Positions 17,772 through 27,300 of a stretch of 46,596 nucleotides of DNA are shown here, one piece after another. The stretch covers positions 1 through 46,596 of the forward strand of contig NZ_JACHVA010000092.1 of NCBI RefSeq assembly GCF_014230055.1, in the 5' to 3' direction. The stretch's first letter is position 1. Each line of letters starts with the position of its first letter. Made by a program: the position numbers and the translations under genes. A model generated the notes under the pieces. That model searched no databases. It was not told the origin of the DNA and worked only from the letters and a program-made list of their open reading frames with translations. The DNA comes from Puniceicoccus vermicola (GTDB lineage: Bacteria > Verrucomicrobiota > Verrucomicrobiia > Opitutales > Puniceicoccaceae).

Positions 17772-18593
17772 CTAGTCTTGGTATCGCTCGAGGCGGAGAC
17801 GACGCATGATTGTCGCGGCAATCCAGGTAACCCAAGTTTTTGGAAGCTTTCCCGCTGCCGCTGCCACGATTTTATTCGCCACTCCACAAGTCACCAGGCT
17901 CTTCCCTTTAGAGAACGCTTTGAGGGTGATTTCGGCGACCTCATCTGCAGTTTGGCCGGAGCCCTTTTTCAGGGGTGCGTCCTTAAATCCCGCTTCTTTG
18001 AAAAATGCGGTTTCTGTCGGACCAGGACAGACACACAGGACCTGGACCCCGTCAGCTTTCCACTCTTGGGCCAGCCCCAAACTCCAGTGCATCAAAAAGG
18101 CTTTGGTCGCGCCGTAAGTCGATAGATACGGGGTCGGCTGAAAGGAGGCCGTCGAGGCAATATTGATGACAGCCCCTTTACTTTTTTTTAACTCCTCAGC
18201 AAGAAAACCGGTGACGCGGAGAGGGCCAGCAACGTTGACGTCGATCATCGACAAGTTTCGCTCAGTCGAGGGGGCGGGAAAAACCCCATAGCCGCCAAAG
18301 CCACTATTATTAATTAAGAGGATTTTTCCTCCACGATCTTCTCGCTTTAGCCATTCCCGACACTCCTCCAATGCCCTTTGAGAAGATTCCTCGTCGGAGA
18401 GATCACAGGGGATCGAAATAAGCCGATCGGAGAGCGAAGAATTTTCTGCAGAAGACCGAGAAAGGTTGCAAAATTTAAAATCTGGGGATAACGTTCCGAG
18501 TTGCTGCAGTAAAGCGGCGCCTATGCCAGAAGAACCACCGGTAATGACGATTCGATCGACAGACAGAAGAATGTTTGAGACGGATTTTTTCAT
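17772..18593 (-). CDS. Short-chain dehydrogenase/reductase
   Basis: A 273-residue classical-type SDR with the NAD(P) fingerprint TGGSSGIG at ~18-25, NNSGFGGYG (the NNAG motif) and the catalytic Ser followed by YGATK (INIASTASFQ ... YLSTYGATKAF). A C-terminal hydrophobic stretch (KTWVTWIAATIMRRL) is common in SDRs of the DltE/YqjQ-like type. The substrate is unknown. It is divergent from hpf and followed at 16 bp by miaA. No Shine-Dalgarno sequence is visible. Confidence 0.88.
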   Translation of the reverse strand: MKKSVSNILLSVDRIVITGGSSGIGAALLQQLGTLSPDFKFCNLSRSSAENSSLSDRLISIPCDLSDEESSQRALEECREWLKREDRGGKILLINNSGFGGYGVFPAPSTERNLSMIDVNVAGPLRVTGFLAEELKKSKGAVINIASTASFQPTPYLSTYGATKAFLMHWSLGLAQEWKADGVQVLCVCPGPTETAFFKEAGFKDAPLKKGSGQTADEVAEITLKAFSKGKSLVTCGVANKIVAAAAGKLPKTWVTWIAATIMRRLRLERYQD

Positions 18594-18660
18594 TTTAGGC
18601 GCTGAGAATTTTTGGGTGTTTCCTCAGGAAATGCCTTCGCAACAAGAAACCAAAAAACAA

Positions 18661-18666
18661 GAGGAA
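18661..18666 (+). promoter_or_regulatory. Ribosome binding site of hpf
   Basis: GAGGAA, 5 bases before ATG 18672. It settles the hpf start over the longer frame from 18612. Confidence 0.75.
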
Positions 18667-18671
18667 TACGC

Positions 18672-19040
18672 ATGAAGCAACATGATGTCATTGTCACCGG
18701 TCGCAACATTGAACTCACCGATGCGATGAAAGACGCAGTCCATCGTAAGGTCGAGAAATTGTTCGATCACGAGGAGCAGATCATTCGTCTACGGGTTGAA
18801 TTATCCTACAATAAGAATGTGACGGGACAGGACGAGCAGATTGCGAAAGGCCATATCGAAATCAACGATAAGCCTCTCATTACTACAGAAGCCTCCGAAA
18901 ATATGTACAATTCCATTGATCGGATGGTGGACAAGCTGGACCGCATGCTGCGTCGCCGCTCTCGTCTGCGTCGCGTGAAGCGGAAAGACGTTCACTCGGT
19001 GGATGTCCCCGGCCAACTGCCGAAGGTCAGCGCAGCCTAA
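18672..19040 (+). CDS. hpf: Ribosome hibernation-promoting factor, short form (HPF/YfiA family)
   Basis: A 122-residue protein that binds the 30S decoding region and inactivates ribosomes in stationary phase. The N-terminus MKQHDVIVTGRNIELTDAM and the segments HRKVEKLFDHEE and ENMYNSIDRMVDKLDRML show the S30AE fold, followed by a basic stretch (RRRSRLRRVKRK). It lacks the ~55-residue C-terminal dimerisation domain of long HPF, so it is a short form. The start at 18672 is set by a good ribosome site. A strong terminator follows at 19066, so it seems to be a single-gene transcript. The product is expected to be abundant. Confidence 0.93.
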   Translation: MKQHDVIVTGRNIELTDAMKDAVHRKVEKLFDHEEQIIRLRVELSYNKNVTGQDEQIAKGHIEINDKPLITTEASENMYNSIDRMVDKLDRMLRRRSRLRRVKRKDVHSVDVPGQLPKVSAA

Positions 19041-19065
19041 TTTTCTTCCATGGCTGACTCTTTCA

Positions 19066-19095
19066 AGCCCCCGGGAAACCGGGGGCTTTTTATTT
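19066..19095 (+). terminator. Rho-independent terminator of hpf
   Basis: A perfect 9-bp stem, AGCCCCCGG / CCGGGGGCT, with a GAAA loop (19066-19087), followed by TTTTATTT. Confidence 0.92.
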
Positions 19096-19271
19096 CTCCA
19101 TCAAAAACGCAGGGCGGCGAATTGTTCGTTTGCCGAGATAAAAGCCCCGAATCGCGAAGCGAGCGTCACCAAAAGACAAAAAATTATCTGGCGGGTTCCG
19201 AGACCTCCATCGCTCCTTTTTCCACCCACCTCATTTGACAGGGTTCGCCCTTCGTGGATATCCTATCGAAC

Positions 19272-19982
19272 ATGAACTCCTCAAAACTGATAACCTCCTC
19301 CTTACTCGCGGTGCTCTGCCTCTTCGGGGCATCTTTTGCTACCGCGGGTGTCAATGGCCCGGGGCCGCAATCGATTAAGCATCACAGCAAGTTGAACCTC
19401 GAAGGTCTCCTCGCCAATAACAGTGACGGCGAAGTCGCTTCCAAAGAGGCGACTTCCGATGAGAGTGCGGATTCCCATGACAACCATGGCGACGCCTCGG
19501 ATAGTGATGCCGGAAACGTTAAGTTGCTGGTCGCGGTAGTAACTCCAACAGCCGGTAATGATACTTCTGGCACCGTCTATTTTGCAAAGTCTGCTGATGG
19601 ATTGAAGGTATGGGGAACGATTAAAGGACTTTCTCCAGGAAATCATGGCTTCCATGTTCACCAGTACGGCGACATCACCGCAGCCGACGGCACTTCGGCT
19701 GGAGGCCACTTCAATCCCCATCATCAGCCGCACGCGGGGCCCGACGCCAAGCACCGCCACGTGGGCGACCTCGGCAATATCACTGCCAACAAAGACGGAG
19801 TTGCTGAATTTTCATTCATCGACACCAAACTTTCGATTCAGGGGGCCAATTCAATCCTTGGTCGTGGTTTGATTGTTCACCAAGGAGCCGACGACCTGAC
19901 TTCTCAGCCAACTGGCGCTGCCGGTCCGCGCGTGGGAATGGCGGTCATCGGAGTCGCCAATCCGGATGATTTGAAGAAATAG
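19272..19982 (+). CDS. sodC: Exported Cu/Zn superoxide dismutase lacking the usual disulfide
   Basis: A 236-residue protein with a signal peptide (MNSSKLITSSLLAVLCLFGA..., cut near ATA|G). A low-complexity Ser/Asp/His linker (~40-82) precedes the SodC domain. All metal ligands are present: Cu by His128, His130, His146 and His203 (GFHVHQYGD, GGHFNPH, LIVHQGADD); Zn by His146, His154, His163 and Asp166 (PHAGP...RHVGDLGN). The electrostatic Arg is Arg220 (PRVGMAVIG). The only Cys is in the signal peptide, so the conserved intrasubunit disulfide is absent. It converts superoxide to peroxide and oxygen in the periplasm. ATG 19272 is preferred to the frame start at 19254. Confidence 0.94.
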   Translation: MNSSKLITSSLLAVLCLFGASFATAGVNGPGPQSIKHHSKLNLEGLLANNSDGEVASKEATSDESADSHDNHGDASDSDAGNVKLLVAVVTPTAGNDTSGTVYFAKSADGLKVWGTIKGLSPGNHGFHVHQYGDITAADGTSAGGHFNPHHQPHAGPDAKHRHVGDLGNITANKDGVAEFSFIDTKLSIQGANSILGRGLIVHQGADDLTSQPTGAAGPRVGMAVIGVANPDDLKK

Positions 19983-20010
19983 TTCTGCAAATCAAAACGA
20001 TTGCTGCACA

Positions 20011-20042
20011 AAGGATGGCTCCTCAGGGAGTCATCCTTTTTC
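20011..20042. terminator. Bidirectional terminator between sodC and the ABC-F gene
   Basis: A 12-bp stem (AAGGATGGCTCC with GGAGTCATCCTT, one G-T pair) and a TCAG loop at 20011-20038-ish, followed by T-rich sequence on the plus strand and flanked by A-rich sequence for the other direction. It overlaps the last codons of the ABC-F gene and serves the convergent pair. Confidence 0.8.
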
Positions 20043-21983
20043 GTATCTTTCGGTTGCCTCCATCCACTTCTCATTGAGGGCATCGAGTCGCTCATTATTG
20101 GCGACAACCTCACGATTGAGCTCCATCACCTTGCCCGGGTCGGATTCGTAGAGAAGGGGATCCTCCAGTTGGTGCGAAAGACGTGACTGTTCCTCCTCCA
20201 ACTTGCAGATTTTCTGTTCCAGCCTTTCGACCTCAGCTCGAATCTTCGCGCGGGCTTTGCGTTGTTCGGCCTCAATCCGTTTCTGATCTTTGGATTTAAA
20301 GCCAGAATTGGAATCCGTGGGAGCTTCCGAACTCTTTTTTCGGTAAGAATCGGCTCCAGGACGAAAATCCTGCATCTCTCCAGAGTCAGTGAGACCGGCC
20401 CGCTCACCCTCGGCTCCCGATTTTCGCAGATAATAGTCATAGTCGCCAGCAAAGGGAGTCAACTTCCCACTGCTGACCCGTAGAACCGTGCGCGCCATCT
20501 GGCGGATGAAATAGACGTCGTGACTGATGAAGACCAGCGTTCCCTGATAATCCTGAAGAGCGTGAATTAAGGCATCAATACTCGCCATATCCAAGTGGGT
20601 CGTCGGCTCGTCCATGAGGAGAAGATTCGGCGGGTCGAGCAGGAGTTTCACCAGCCCCAATCGACTCTTTTCTCCGCCGGAGAGAACAGAAACCTTTTTA
20701 AAGACGGCCTCGCCACGGAAGAGGAAGGATCCGAGGACCGTCCGCGCCATCGCTTCTCCGACCGGCTTCCGGATACTCTGCACTTCCTCGAGCACGGTAC
20801 GCTGCGGATCCAACATCTCGATACGGCTCTGAGAAAAGTATCCGACCTTCGTATTGTGCCCGAGAATACGCTCCCCCTGGGTGGGTGTGAGAACCCCTGC
20901 AAGCAGCTTGAGGAGAGTCGACTTGCCAGCTCCGTTCGGACCGACCAACACCATCCGTTCTCCTTTTTGAACGTTGAGGTCGATTCCTTGATAGATGGGC
21001 TTCGTGTCATAGGCGAAATGGAGTTCTTCCAGGGTGATCACCTTTTGGCCGCTGGGGGAGGGCTGGGGAAATTTGACGTGGATGGTCTTTTCTGCGGATT
21101 GCGGGGCCTCGATGCGCTCCATGCGATCGATCTGCTTTTGCTTGGACTTCGCCTGGGCGGCCTTGGTGGCCTTGGCCCCGAATCTTTCGACAAACCGTTC
21201 CAGTTGGGCGATTTTCCGCTCCTGCGAGCGGTGAGCGGCTAACTGCTGAGCATCGCGGGCAGCCGCTTCCTCCAGGTAGTCATCGTAATTACCTTTATAG
21301 GAATGGATCCGGTGGTGCCGGACCTCAAGAATGCCGCTGATCACGTCATTGAGAAAAGCCCGGTCGTGACTGATCAAGAGGAGAGAGCCTCGATATCCCT
21401 TCAGGTGATTTTGAAACCACTGGAGCGACTCCAGATCCAAGTGATTGGTCGGCTCGTCGAGCATGAGCAATTCTGGCTCTGCCGTCAGAAGTCGGGCTAG
21501 ATGCGCCCGCATGATCCAGCCTCCGCTCAGAGTGCGGGCCGGTTGGTCGAGATCGTTTTCCCGGAAGGAGAGACCGGCTAGAATCCGTTTGGCCCGGGGC
21601 TCGATCTCAAATCCACCAATTTCGGTGTAGCGAGCTACCGCTTCGTAATAGGCGTCGCTTTCCTCCCCGGCGCGCTCGAAATCTCCAATCTTTTTTCGTA
21701 GATCGGCGTGCTCCGGAGTCACTCCGGCGGCGATCTCGATAACGGTTTCATCGCCGACGGGTGCGGTTTCCTGCGGCAAATGGCCGACCCGGGCATTTTT
21801 CTCCAGCTCTACGATTCCTTCGTCAGGCTCGGCATCGCCGAGAATCATTGAGAATAGGGTAGTCTTTCCCGCTCCGTTGGGTCCGACCAGCGCCACCCGC
21901 TCTCCCTGTTCAAGGCGTAAGGAGACGTTTTCAAAAAGCGTTTGTGGCCCGAAGGCCTTGGATAGTCCGGAAATCTGCAGCAT
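20031..21983 (-). CDS. ABC-F family ATPase (ribosome-associated translation factor type)
   Basis: A 650-residue protein with two ABC domains and no membrane segments. The first Walker A is GPNGAGKTT at 34-42, with LSGGWIMRAHLARLL and LMLDEPTNHLDLES after it. A charged linker (~205-300, the P-site tRNA-interaction motif region) follows, then the second Walker A GPNGAGKST at 348-356 with LSGGEKSRLGLVKLLL and MDEPTTHLDM. The C-terminal ~110 residues form a Lys/Glu coiled coil (KARAKIRAEVERLEQKICKL). ABC-F proteins bind the ribosomal E site and relieve stalling or confer antibiotic protection. The domain order fits the YheS/YdiF/Uup branch; the exact subfamily is not decided. Confidence 0.93.
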   Translation of the reverse strand: MLQISGLSKAFGPQTLFENVSLRLEQGERVALVGPNGAGKTTLFSMILGDAEPDEGIVELEKNARVGHLPQETAPVGDETVIEIAAGVTPEHADLRKKIGDFERAGEESDAYYEAVARYTEIGGFEIEPRAKRILAGLSFRENDLDQPARTLSGGWIMRAHLARLLTAEPELLMLDEPTNHLDLESLQWFQNHLKGYRGSLLLISHDRAFLNDVISGILEVRHHRIHSYKGNYDDYLEEAAARDAQQLAAHRSQERKIAQLERFVERFGAKATKAAQAKSKQKQIDRMERIEAPQSAEKTIHVKFPQPSPSGQKVITLEELHFAYDTKPIYQGIDLNVQKGERMVLVGPNGAGKSTLLKLLAGVLTPTQGERILGHNTKVGYFSQSRIEMLDPQRTVLEEVQSIRKPVGEAMARTVLGSFLFRGEAVFKKVSVLSGGEKSRLGLVKLLLDPPNLLLMDEPTTHLDMASIDALIHALQDYQGTLVFISHDVYFIRQMARTVLRVSSGKLTPFAGDYDYYLRKSGAEGERAGLTDSGEMQDFRPGADSYRKKSSEAPTDSNSGFKSKDQKRIEAEQRKARAKIRAEVERLEQKICKLEEEQSRLSHQLEDPLLYESDPGKVMELNREVVANNERLDALNEKWMEATERYEKG

Positions 21984-22175
21984 ATACGAAGCCGGATAGC
22001 ATCACGGTAGCCTTGGAAACGTTCGAGAAGAAAATCGAAGGAATAGGAAACGTAAGAAATTCGAACTCGTTTTCCTCCCAAATTATTTTTCTCCACTCCT
22101 CGTCATCGTCGGTCGCAGCGATTTCGACCGGAATGGCACTGGTTTAAGAGGTTGTATGGAATGGGAGCCACTCCA

Positions 22176-22221
22176 CCCCCGACATAGTCGGGGGTCCCCC
22201 CCCTCCTACTTCGTAGGAGGG
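22176..22221. repeat. Two adjacent hairpins downstream of the ABC-F promoter region
   Basis: A hairpin with an 8-bp stem and ATA loop (CCCCCGAC / GTCGGGGG, 22176-22194) is followed by one with a 9-bp stem and TTC loop (CCCTCCTAC / GTAGGAGGG, 22201-22221). They belong to a larger palindromic cluster. Confidence 0.7.
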
Positions 22222-22341
22222 GAGTCAGAAAATTACAGAAAGACTCCTCCCCTGTTACAAGGCATATCCTTACGCACAAATTCCTAGGCTAGCGTTTTCC
22301 TGTAAGATCTTCGAATTGTCCTGTTGGAGTATGCCTAAAAT

Positions 22342-22453
22342 GGAGCGCAGAATTCATTCCGCCCCGTCAGATTGGCTGCGCATGAAAAGTTTTCCTCAGA
22401 ATCTAAGGCGAAAGGCCTGAGTGGCACACGGGGCGGAGTGAATTCCGCGCTCC
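22342..22453. repeat. 112-bp element with 26-bp inverted arms
   Basis: Arms 22342-22367 and 22428-22453 are inverted repeats with two mismatches over 26 bp, around a 60-bp centre. A weaker outer inverted pair surrounds it: 22261-22279 against 22493-22508 (TTGTGC...AAGGATAT). The centre has no ORF. It looks like a miniature (MITE- or BIME-like) element. Confidence 0.7.
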
Positions 22454-22574
22454 CATGTTCTTGCGCTTTCGAGACCGTCCTGAGCCATAGGCTTGTGCAA
22501 GGATATCCTACTCGTAGGAGGGGAGTTTTGGAGTGGTGATGGATGGGATATTATGTGGACCGGAGGTTAAGACT

Positions 22575-22612
22575 CCTCCCCTGTAAGCAGGGGAGGTGCT
22601 TCCATTGGAAGC
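22575..22612. repeat. Two tandem hairpins
   Basis: CCTCCCCT / AGGGGAGG (22575-22582 and 22589-22596) is followed at once by GCTTCC-ATT-GGAAGC (22598-22612). The related string ACTCCTCCCCT also occurs at 22243-22253 and 22573-22582, so this is a recurring local motif. Confidence 0.65.
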
Positions 22613-23241
22613 GGAGGGGTTCTGGTCGCTGTCTGGGGCCTGTTTTTATGGCGACGATTTCCCCGACTGAAATCATGCGACTGACGACCAAGGAATCGAC
22701 CCGAATTGTCCCACTTTTGGAGCGGCGAGTTGCCCGAAGGGGCGAAATCGAAATTCAAGAGTGATTTTTTTGAAAATTCAGGGACTCGGCGACAAGACGC
22801 CTCGAATGGGGTACTTCGTCTGATTCGATGGATTTGGGGAGGAAATAATTTGCCCTTCAGGGCGATGCGCGGTTGCGAAATTGTCCGACTTGGAGATAGT
22901 GGATTTCGGGTTTCAAAACTGCCTTTTGAGGCCGATTTGTTCCCGAATCGAAGACATTTCCATTCAAGCGATTTTTTTCGCTCTAAAATGGCCGACCACT
23001 ACATATTGGGGTCATTCTCCAATGATTTCCTGTATTTAGTGTTTGACTGACCATAAGGAATCCTTGTGATTCATAACACTCTGGCCGTTTTCCTTCGAAA
23101 TCACCATCAGTGTCCGTATGTGTATTTTTCGCAGCGGTCGCCGGCGGTGTGCAGTGAAACTGCCGGCAATCAGCGGGGCCCAGCAAGGTAGCCTTCGCCT
23201 TTTCTTTCCAACCGCAAAATACGACAAGATACTCTCACAAA
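22613..23241 (+). other. Non-coding leader region upstream of nrdB
   Basis: About 630 bp with no credible gene. Near its end (23139-23190) short stems can be drawn: GCAGT-GAA-ACTGC at 23151-23163 inside CCGG / CCGG, then AAGG-TAG-CCTT at 23185-23195. This could be a structured mRNA leader of the ribonucleotide reductase operon, but it matches no riboswitch I know. No NrdR box pair was found by eye. Confidence 0.35.
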
Positions 23242-24327
23242 ATGGAATCCTCTTACACCATCGGCGATCGCACCTTTGTTCTCGATAAAGACAAGGCAGA
23301 AGAAGCATTTGCAGCCAAGAAGATCATTCTCGGCCGCGAGACCATGACCTTCAACCTCCTCCCGTTGAAGTACAGTTGGGCTTATGATCTCTACCGGACG
23401 ATGAAGGCGAACCATTGGGAGCCGGAAGATATTCCGATGCAGAAGGACGTCGAACAATGGCGTTCCTCAAGTGAACTCTCCGAAGTTGATCGCTGGATTA
23501 TCATGATGGGCCTCGGCTATTTCTCCGCCGCCGAGGGGATCGTGGGGGACAACATCATTCACGTCGTTCGCGAGTTGGTCACCGCTCCCGAGCTGAAGCT
23601 GGTTCTCGGTCGTCACGCCCACGAAGAGAATATCCACGCCGACAGCCTCCTGTACATGATTAGCTCCCTCGGAGTGAACCCGCACGAGTGCGAGGCCATG
23701 TTCGAGCAGATCGACACCATTCGGAAGAAAAACGAGTTCGTCACCAAGACCTCTCTCGGTCTCCGTCGTGACCTCGACCTGCACCAGATCGAAAACAAGC
23801 AGCTCTTCGCGAAAAACCTATTTGTCTTCGGGCAGTGCATGGAAGGAACCCAGTTCTACGGGCTCTTCGGCATGATTCTCAGCCTCTACCGCCAGAACAA
23901 GTTCCCCGGCATCGGGCAGATGTTCCGCTACACACTGCGCGATGAGTCGAACCACATCGAGCTTTGCCGCAATCTGCTCATGGACTTGGTGGACGAGAAT
24001 CCGGAAGTCTGGACCAAAGAGTTCAAGCAAGAGATGGTCGATCTGATGACTGAAGCGGTCGATCTCGAGAAAGAGTTCATCCGCGATTGCCTCCCGGTGA
24101 ACGCTCTGGGCCTGAGTTCTGAGGAATTCCTGCAGTACATCGACTACATTGCCGACCGCCGCCTCGAAGGGGTAGGCCTCGACCCGCTCAATCCCGGCAT
24201 TCAGAATCCTTTCCCTTGGCTCGCCGAAATGATGGACATTCAGAAGGAGCAAAACTTCTTCGAAGGCCGCGTCACCGAATACCAAAAATCCTCTTCCCTC
24301 TCCGCCGTCGACGACGACGAACTCTAA
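23242..24327 (+). CDS. nrdB: Class I ribonucleotide reductase beta subunit, tyrosine-less (class Ic-like)
   Basis: The radical-generating subunit that partners NrdA to make deoxynucleotides. The 361-residue protein has the di-metal ligands Glu98 (SAAEGIVGDN), Glu129 and His132 (HEENIHADSLLYM), Glu201 (CMEGTQF), Glu235 and His238 (RDESNHIEL). The radical tyrosine of class Ia sits four residues after the His of ExxH; here that place is Leu136. The first ligand is Glu, not Asp. Both features, and much of the sequence (RQNKFPGIG, DYIADRRLEGVGL, NPFPW, EKNFFE-like end), resemble the Chlamydia trachomatis enzyme, which uses a Mn/Fe cofactor instead of a tyrosyl radical. nrdA follows after 27 bp. 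Confidence 0.95.
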   Translation: MESSYTIGDRTFVLDKDKAEEAFAAKKIILGRETMTFNLLPLKYSWAYDLYRTMKANHWEPEDIPMQKDVEQWRSSSELSEVDRWIIMMGLGYFSAAEGIVGDNIIHVVRELVTAPELKLVLGRHAHEENIHADSLLYMISSLGVNPHECEAMFEQIDTIRKKNEFVTKTSLGLRRDLDLHQIENKQLFAKNLFVFGQCMEGTQFYGLFGMILSLYRQNKFPGIGQMFRYTLRDESNHIELCRNLLMDLVDENPEVWTKEFKQEMVDLMTEAVDLEKEFIRDCLPVNALGLSSEEFLQYIDYIADRRLEGVGLDPLNPGIQNPFPWLAEMMDIQKEQNFFEGRVTEYQKSSSLSAVDDDEL

Positions 24328-24354
24328 TCCGTCCCTCCCGCTCCTCCACAGACC

Positions 24355-27300
24355 ATGATCTCCCGCATCACCATCGAAGAAGACAAAGAACTCAAGCGTT
24401 TCGCCCGTGCTCCGCTTGAAGAAAAACCTCGCTATGACTGGCGCGCCCTCGTGCCCGACGATAGCGATTTGCGTCCCGCCGTCAAAATCCAGGATGGCGC
24501 CGACCTCCGTGACTTCAATTTGGCCGAAATCGCCGATTGGGTAGGGGAGGCTCTGACCAATCTCCTCCTATCCCGCCAGGAAGAGGATATCTTCACAGAC
24601 AAGAATAAGAACTTTGTCGCCCTTGTTGCCAAGGAAGTGGGAGAGCGCCTTCAGCTGCAGTCTGCAGCCGGTCGCAAACTGGCACTTTCGCCCAACGATG
24701 TTTCCCTTCTCGTCGAGAAGGCCCTCATTGAGCTCGAAGCCCACGATGTGGCAAAGAGTTTCGTGTTCTCCCGCATCGTCCACCACGATGATCACGGCAA
24801 TGGTTCGGATGAGGAGTTTTCTCCCGAATTGGCACGGCTTCGCCTCATCCGTCGCAATGGGCAAGTAGTACCTTGGAACCGCAACAAGATCGAAGTCGCG
24901 GTCCGCAAATCCTTTCTCTCGCTTGAGCTCGATTCCGACTCCGCAGTCGATGTTTCCCGCGGGGTCACCGAGCGGATTCTCGCTCTGGGTCAGGCGTTTG
25001 TGAACATCGAAGACGTTCAGGACATCGTCCAGGAAGAACTGATGCGCCAAGGACACTTCAAGGTGGCTGAGGCCTACATCCTGTACCGCGCCTACCGCGC
25101 TCGTCAGCGTGTGGAGGAAAACAGCACCGAGGCAACTGACGAAAAGCAGGACGCGATGATCGTCGTCCGCAAGGAGGACGGAGATTCCTTCTTCTGGGAC
25201 GGCCTCGACCTCAAAAAGCGGATCGAATTTGGAATGATCGGATTGGACCTCGGCCTCGATGCGGAGGAAATCGAAACCGAACTGCGCCGCTCGGTTTATC
25301 CGGAAATGAAGGAAGCCGATCTCCGCAAGACGATCATCCTCAACGCCAAGTCGATGATCGAGCGGGATGCCGACTTCTCCCGTTTTGCGGGCCGAATTCT
25401 CCTCACCTACATTTACGAAGAAGTTCTCCAGTGGGACATCGTTAAGGACGGGATCACCGCCCTCAAGGAAGCTCACGTCAAGGCATTCCGCCGCTACCTG
25501 AGACGCGGTGTCGAGATCGAACGCCTCAACCCGAAGCTTCTCGAGTACGATGTCGAAACCCTCGGCGCGGCTCTCGATCCCTCGGCGGACATGGACTTCG
25601 ATTATCTCGGCGTGCAAACGCTCTATGATCGCTACCTGATCATCGACAAAAAGGCCGCGAAGAAGGCCCGTTTGGAAACTCCGCAATTCTTCTGGATGCG
25701 TGTGGCGATGGGTCTCTTCATCGGCGAAGAGGATTCCCGTGAGCCTCGGATCATTGAGCTCTACGGCCTCTATAAGAACCGCCGCTTCTGCTCCTCGACA
25801 CCGACGCTGTTCAACTCCGGTACCCTGCACTCTCAGCTCTCCTCCTGCTATCTCTACAAGGTCGATGACAGCATTGAGTCGATCATGATGCGGGGGATCG
25901 CTGAGAACGCTTTCCTCTCGAAGTGGGCTGGTGGACTCGGTGGCAGTTGGACTTCCGTTCGCGGAACCGGAAGCTACATCAAGGGAACCAATGGCGAGAG
26001 CCAAGGAGTCATCCCGTTTCTCAAGCTCCACAACGACCAATTGGTCGCGGTCAACCAAGGCGGAAAGCGTCGCGGATCCGGTTGCGCCTATCTCGAGACC
26101 TGGCACAACGACCTTTTTGACTTTATCGAATTGCGCAAGAACGTGGGAGACGACCGTCGCCGCACCCACGACATGAACACCGCAAACTGGATTCCCGACC
26201 TCTTCATGAAGCGCATGGAAGAGCGGGGCACTTGGACCTTTTTCCAGTCCAACGAAGTTCCCGAACTGCACGACCTCTACGGCAAGGCATTCGAAGAACG
26301 CTACGTCCAGTATGAGCGGATGGCTGAGGCCGGAGAGATCAGCGGAACGAAGGTCGAGGCGATTGAAGTCTGGAAGCGCATGCTCAAGATGCTCTTCGAA
26401 ACCGGTCACCCTTGGATCACCTTCAAGGATCCTTGCAACATCCGGAGCCCTCAGGACCACGTCGGAGTCATCCACTCGAGCAACCTTTGCACCGAGATCA
26501 CACTGAACACCAGTGAGGACGAGACCGCCGTCTGCAACCTCGGCTCGGTCGTTCTAGACTCCCATCTTGATGACGACGGCAACCTCGACCTCGAGAAACT
26601 ACGCGATACCGTGCGCACTGCGGTCCGGGCCCTCGACAACGTCATCGACATCAACTTCTATCCGACGAAGGCCGCCGAGACCTCCAACCGCCGGCACCGT
26701 CCGATCGGTCTCGGGATCATGGGGCTGCAGAATGCTCTCTTCAAGCGGAACCAGCCCTTCGAATCCCAAGAGGCCATTGAATTCAACGACGAGTTCATGG
26801 AGGCCATCGCCTTCTACGCCTACGAAGCTTCGAGTGATCTCGCAGCAGAGCGGGGCACCTACTCGACCTTCAAGGGTTCGAAGTGGGACCGGGGCCTCCT
26901 CCCGCAGGACACCCTCAAGCTCCTCGAAGAAGAGCGTGGCATCGAGCTCGACATCCCTCATGGGGGCCGTCTCGATTGGAAGCCATTGCGTGAGAAGATC
27001 GCCAAACAGGGCATGCGGAACAGCAACGTTCTGGCCATCGCCCCGACGGCGACGATCTCGAACATCATGGGAACTTCTCCCTGCATCGAGCCGACCTACA
27101 AGAATCTCTTCGTGAAGAGCAACCTCTCCGGTGACTTCGTCGTGCTCAACGGCGCTCTCGTCCGGGCGCTCAAGGACCGCGGACTCTGGAACAAGGAAAC
27201 TCGCGATCAACTCAAGTACTTCGACGGTGAGCTCGCCTCAGTCGACGGCATGCCGGACGACCTCCAGTCTCTCTTCAAGACGGCCTTCGGAGTTCCGTAC

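Noticed and set aside
23101-23241. A cobalamin riboswitch upstream of the ribonucleotide reductase genes
   Set aside because: The conserved B12-box and core strings were not found, and the downstream enzyme is class I, which does not need cobalamin.
24568-26475. A 635-codon open frame on the minus strand opposite nrdA
   Set aside because: It is the mirror of nrdA, whose family motifs are beyond doubt; high-GC third positions keep the opposite frame open. No recognisable domain.
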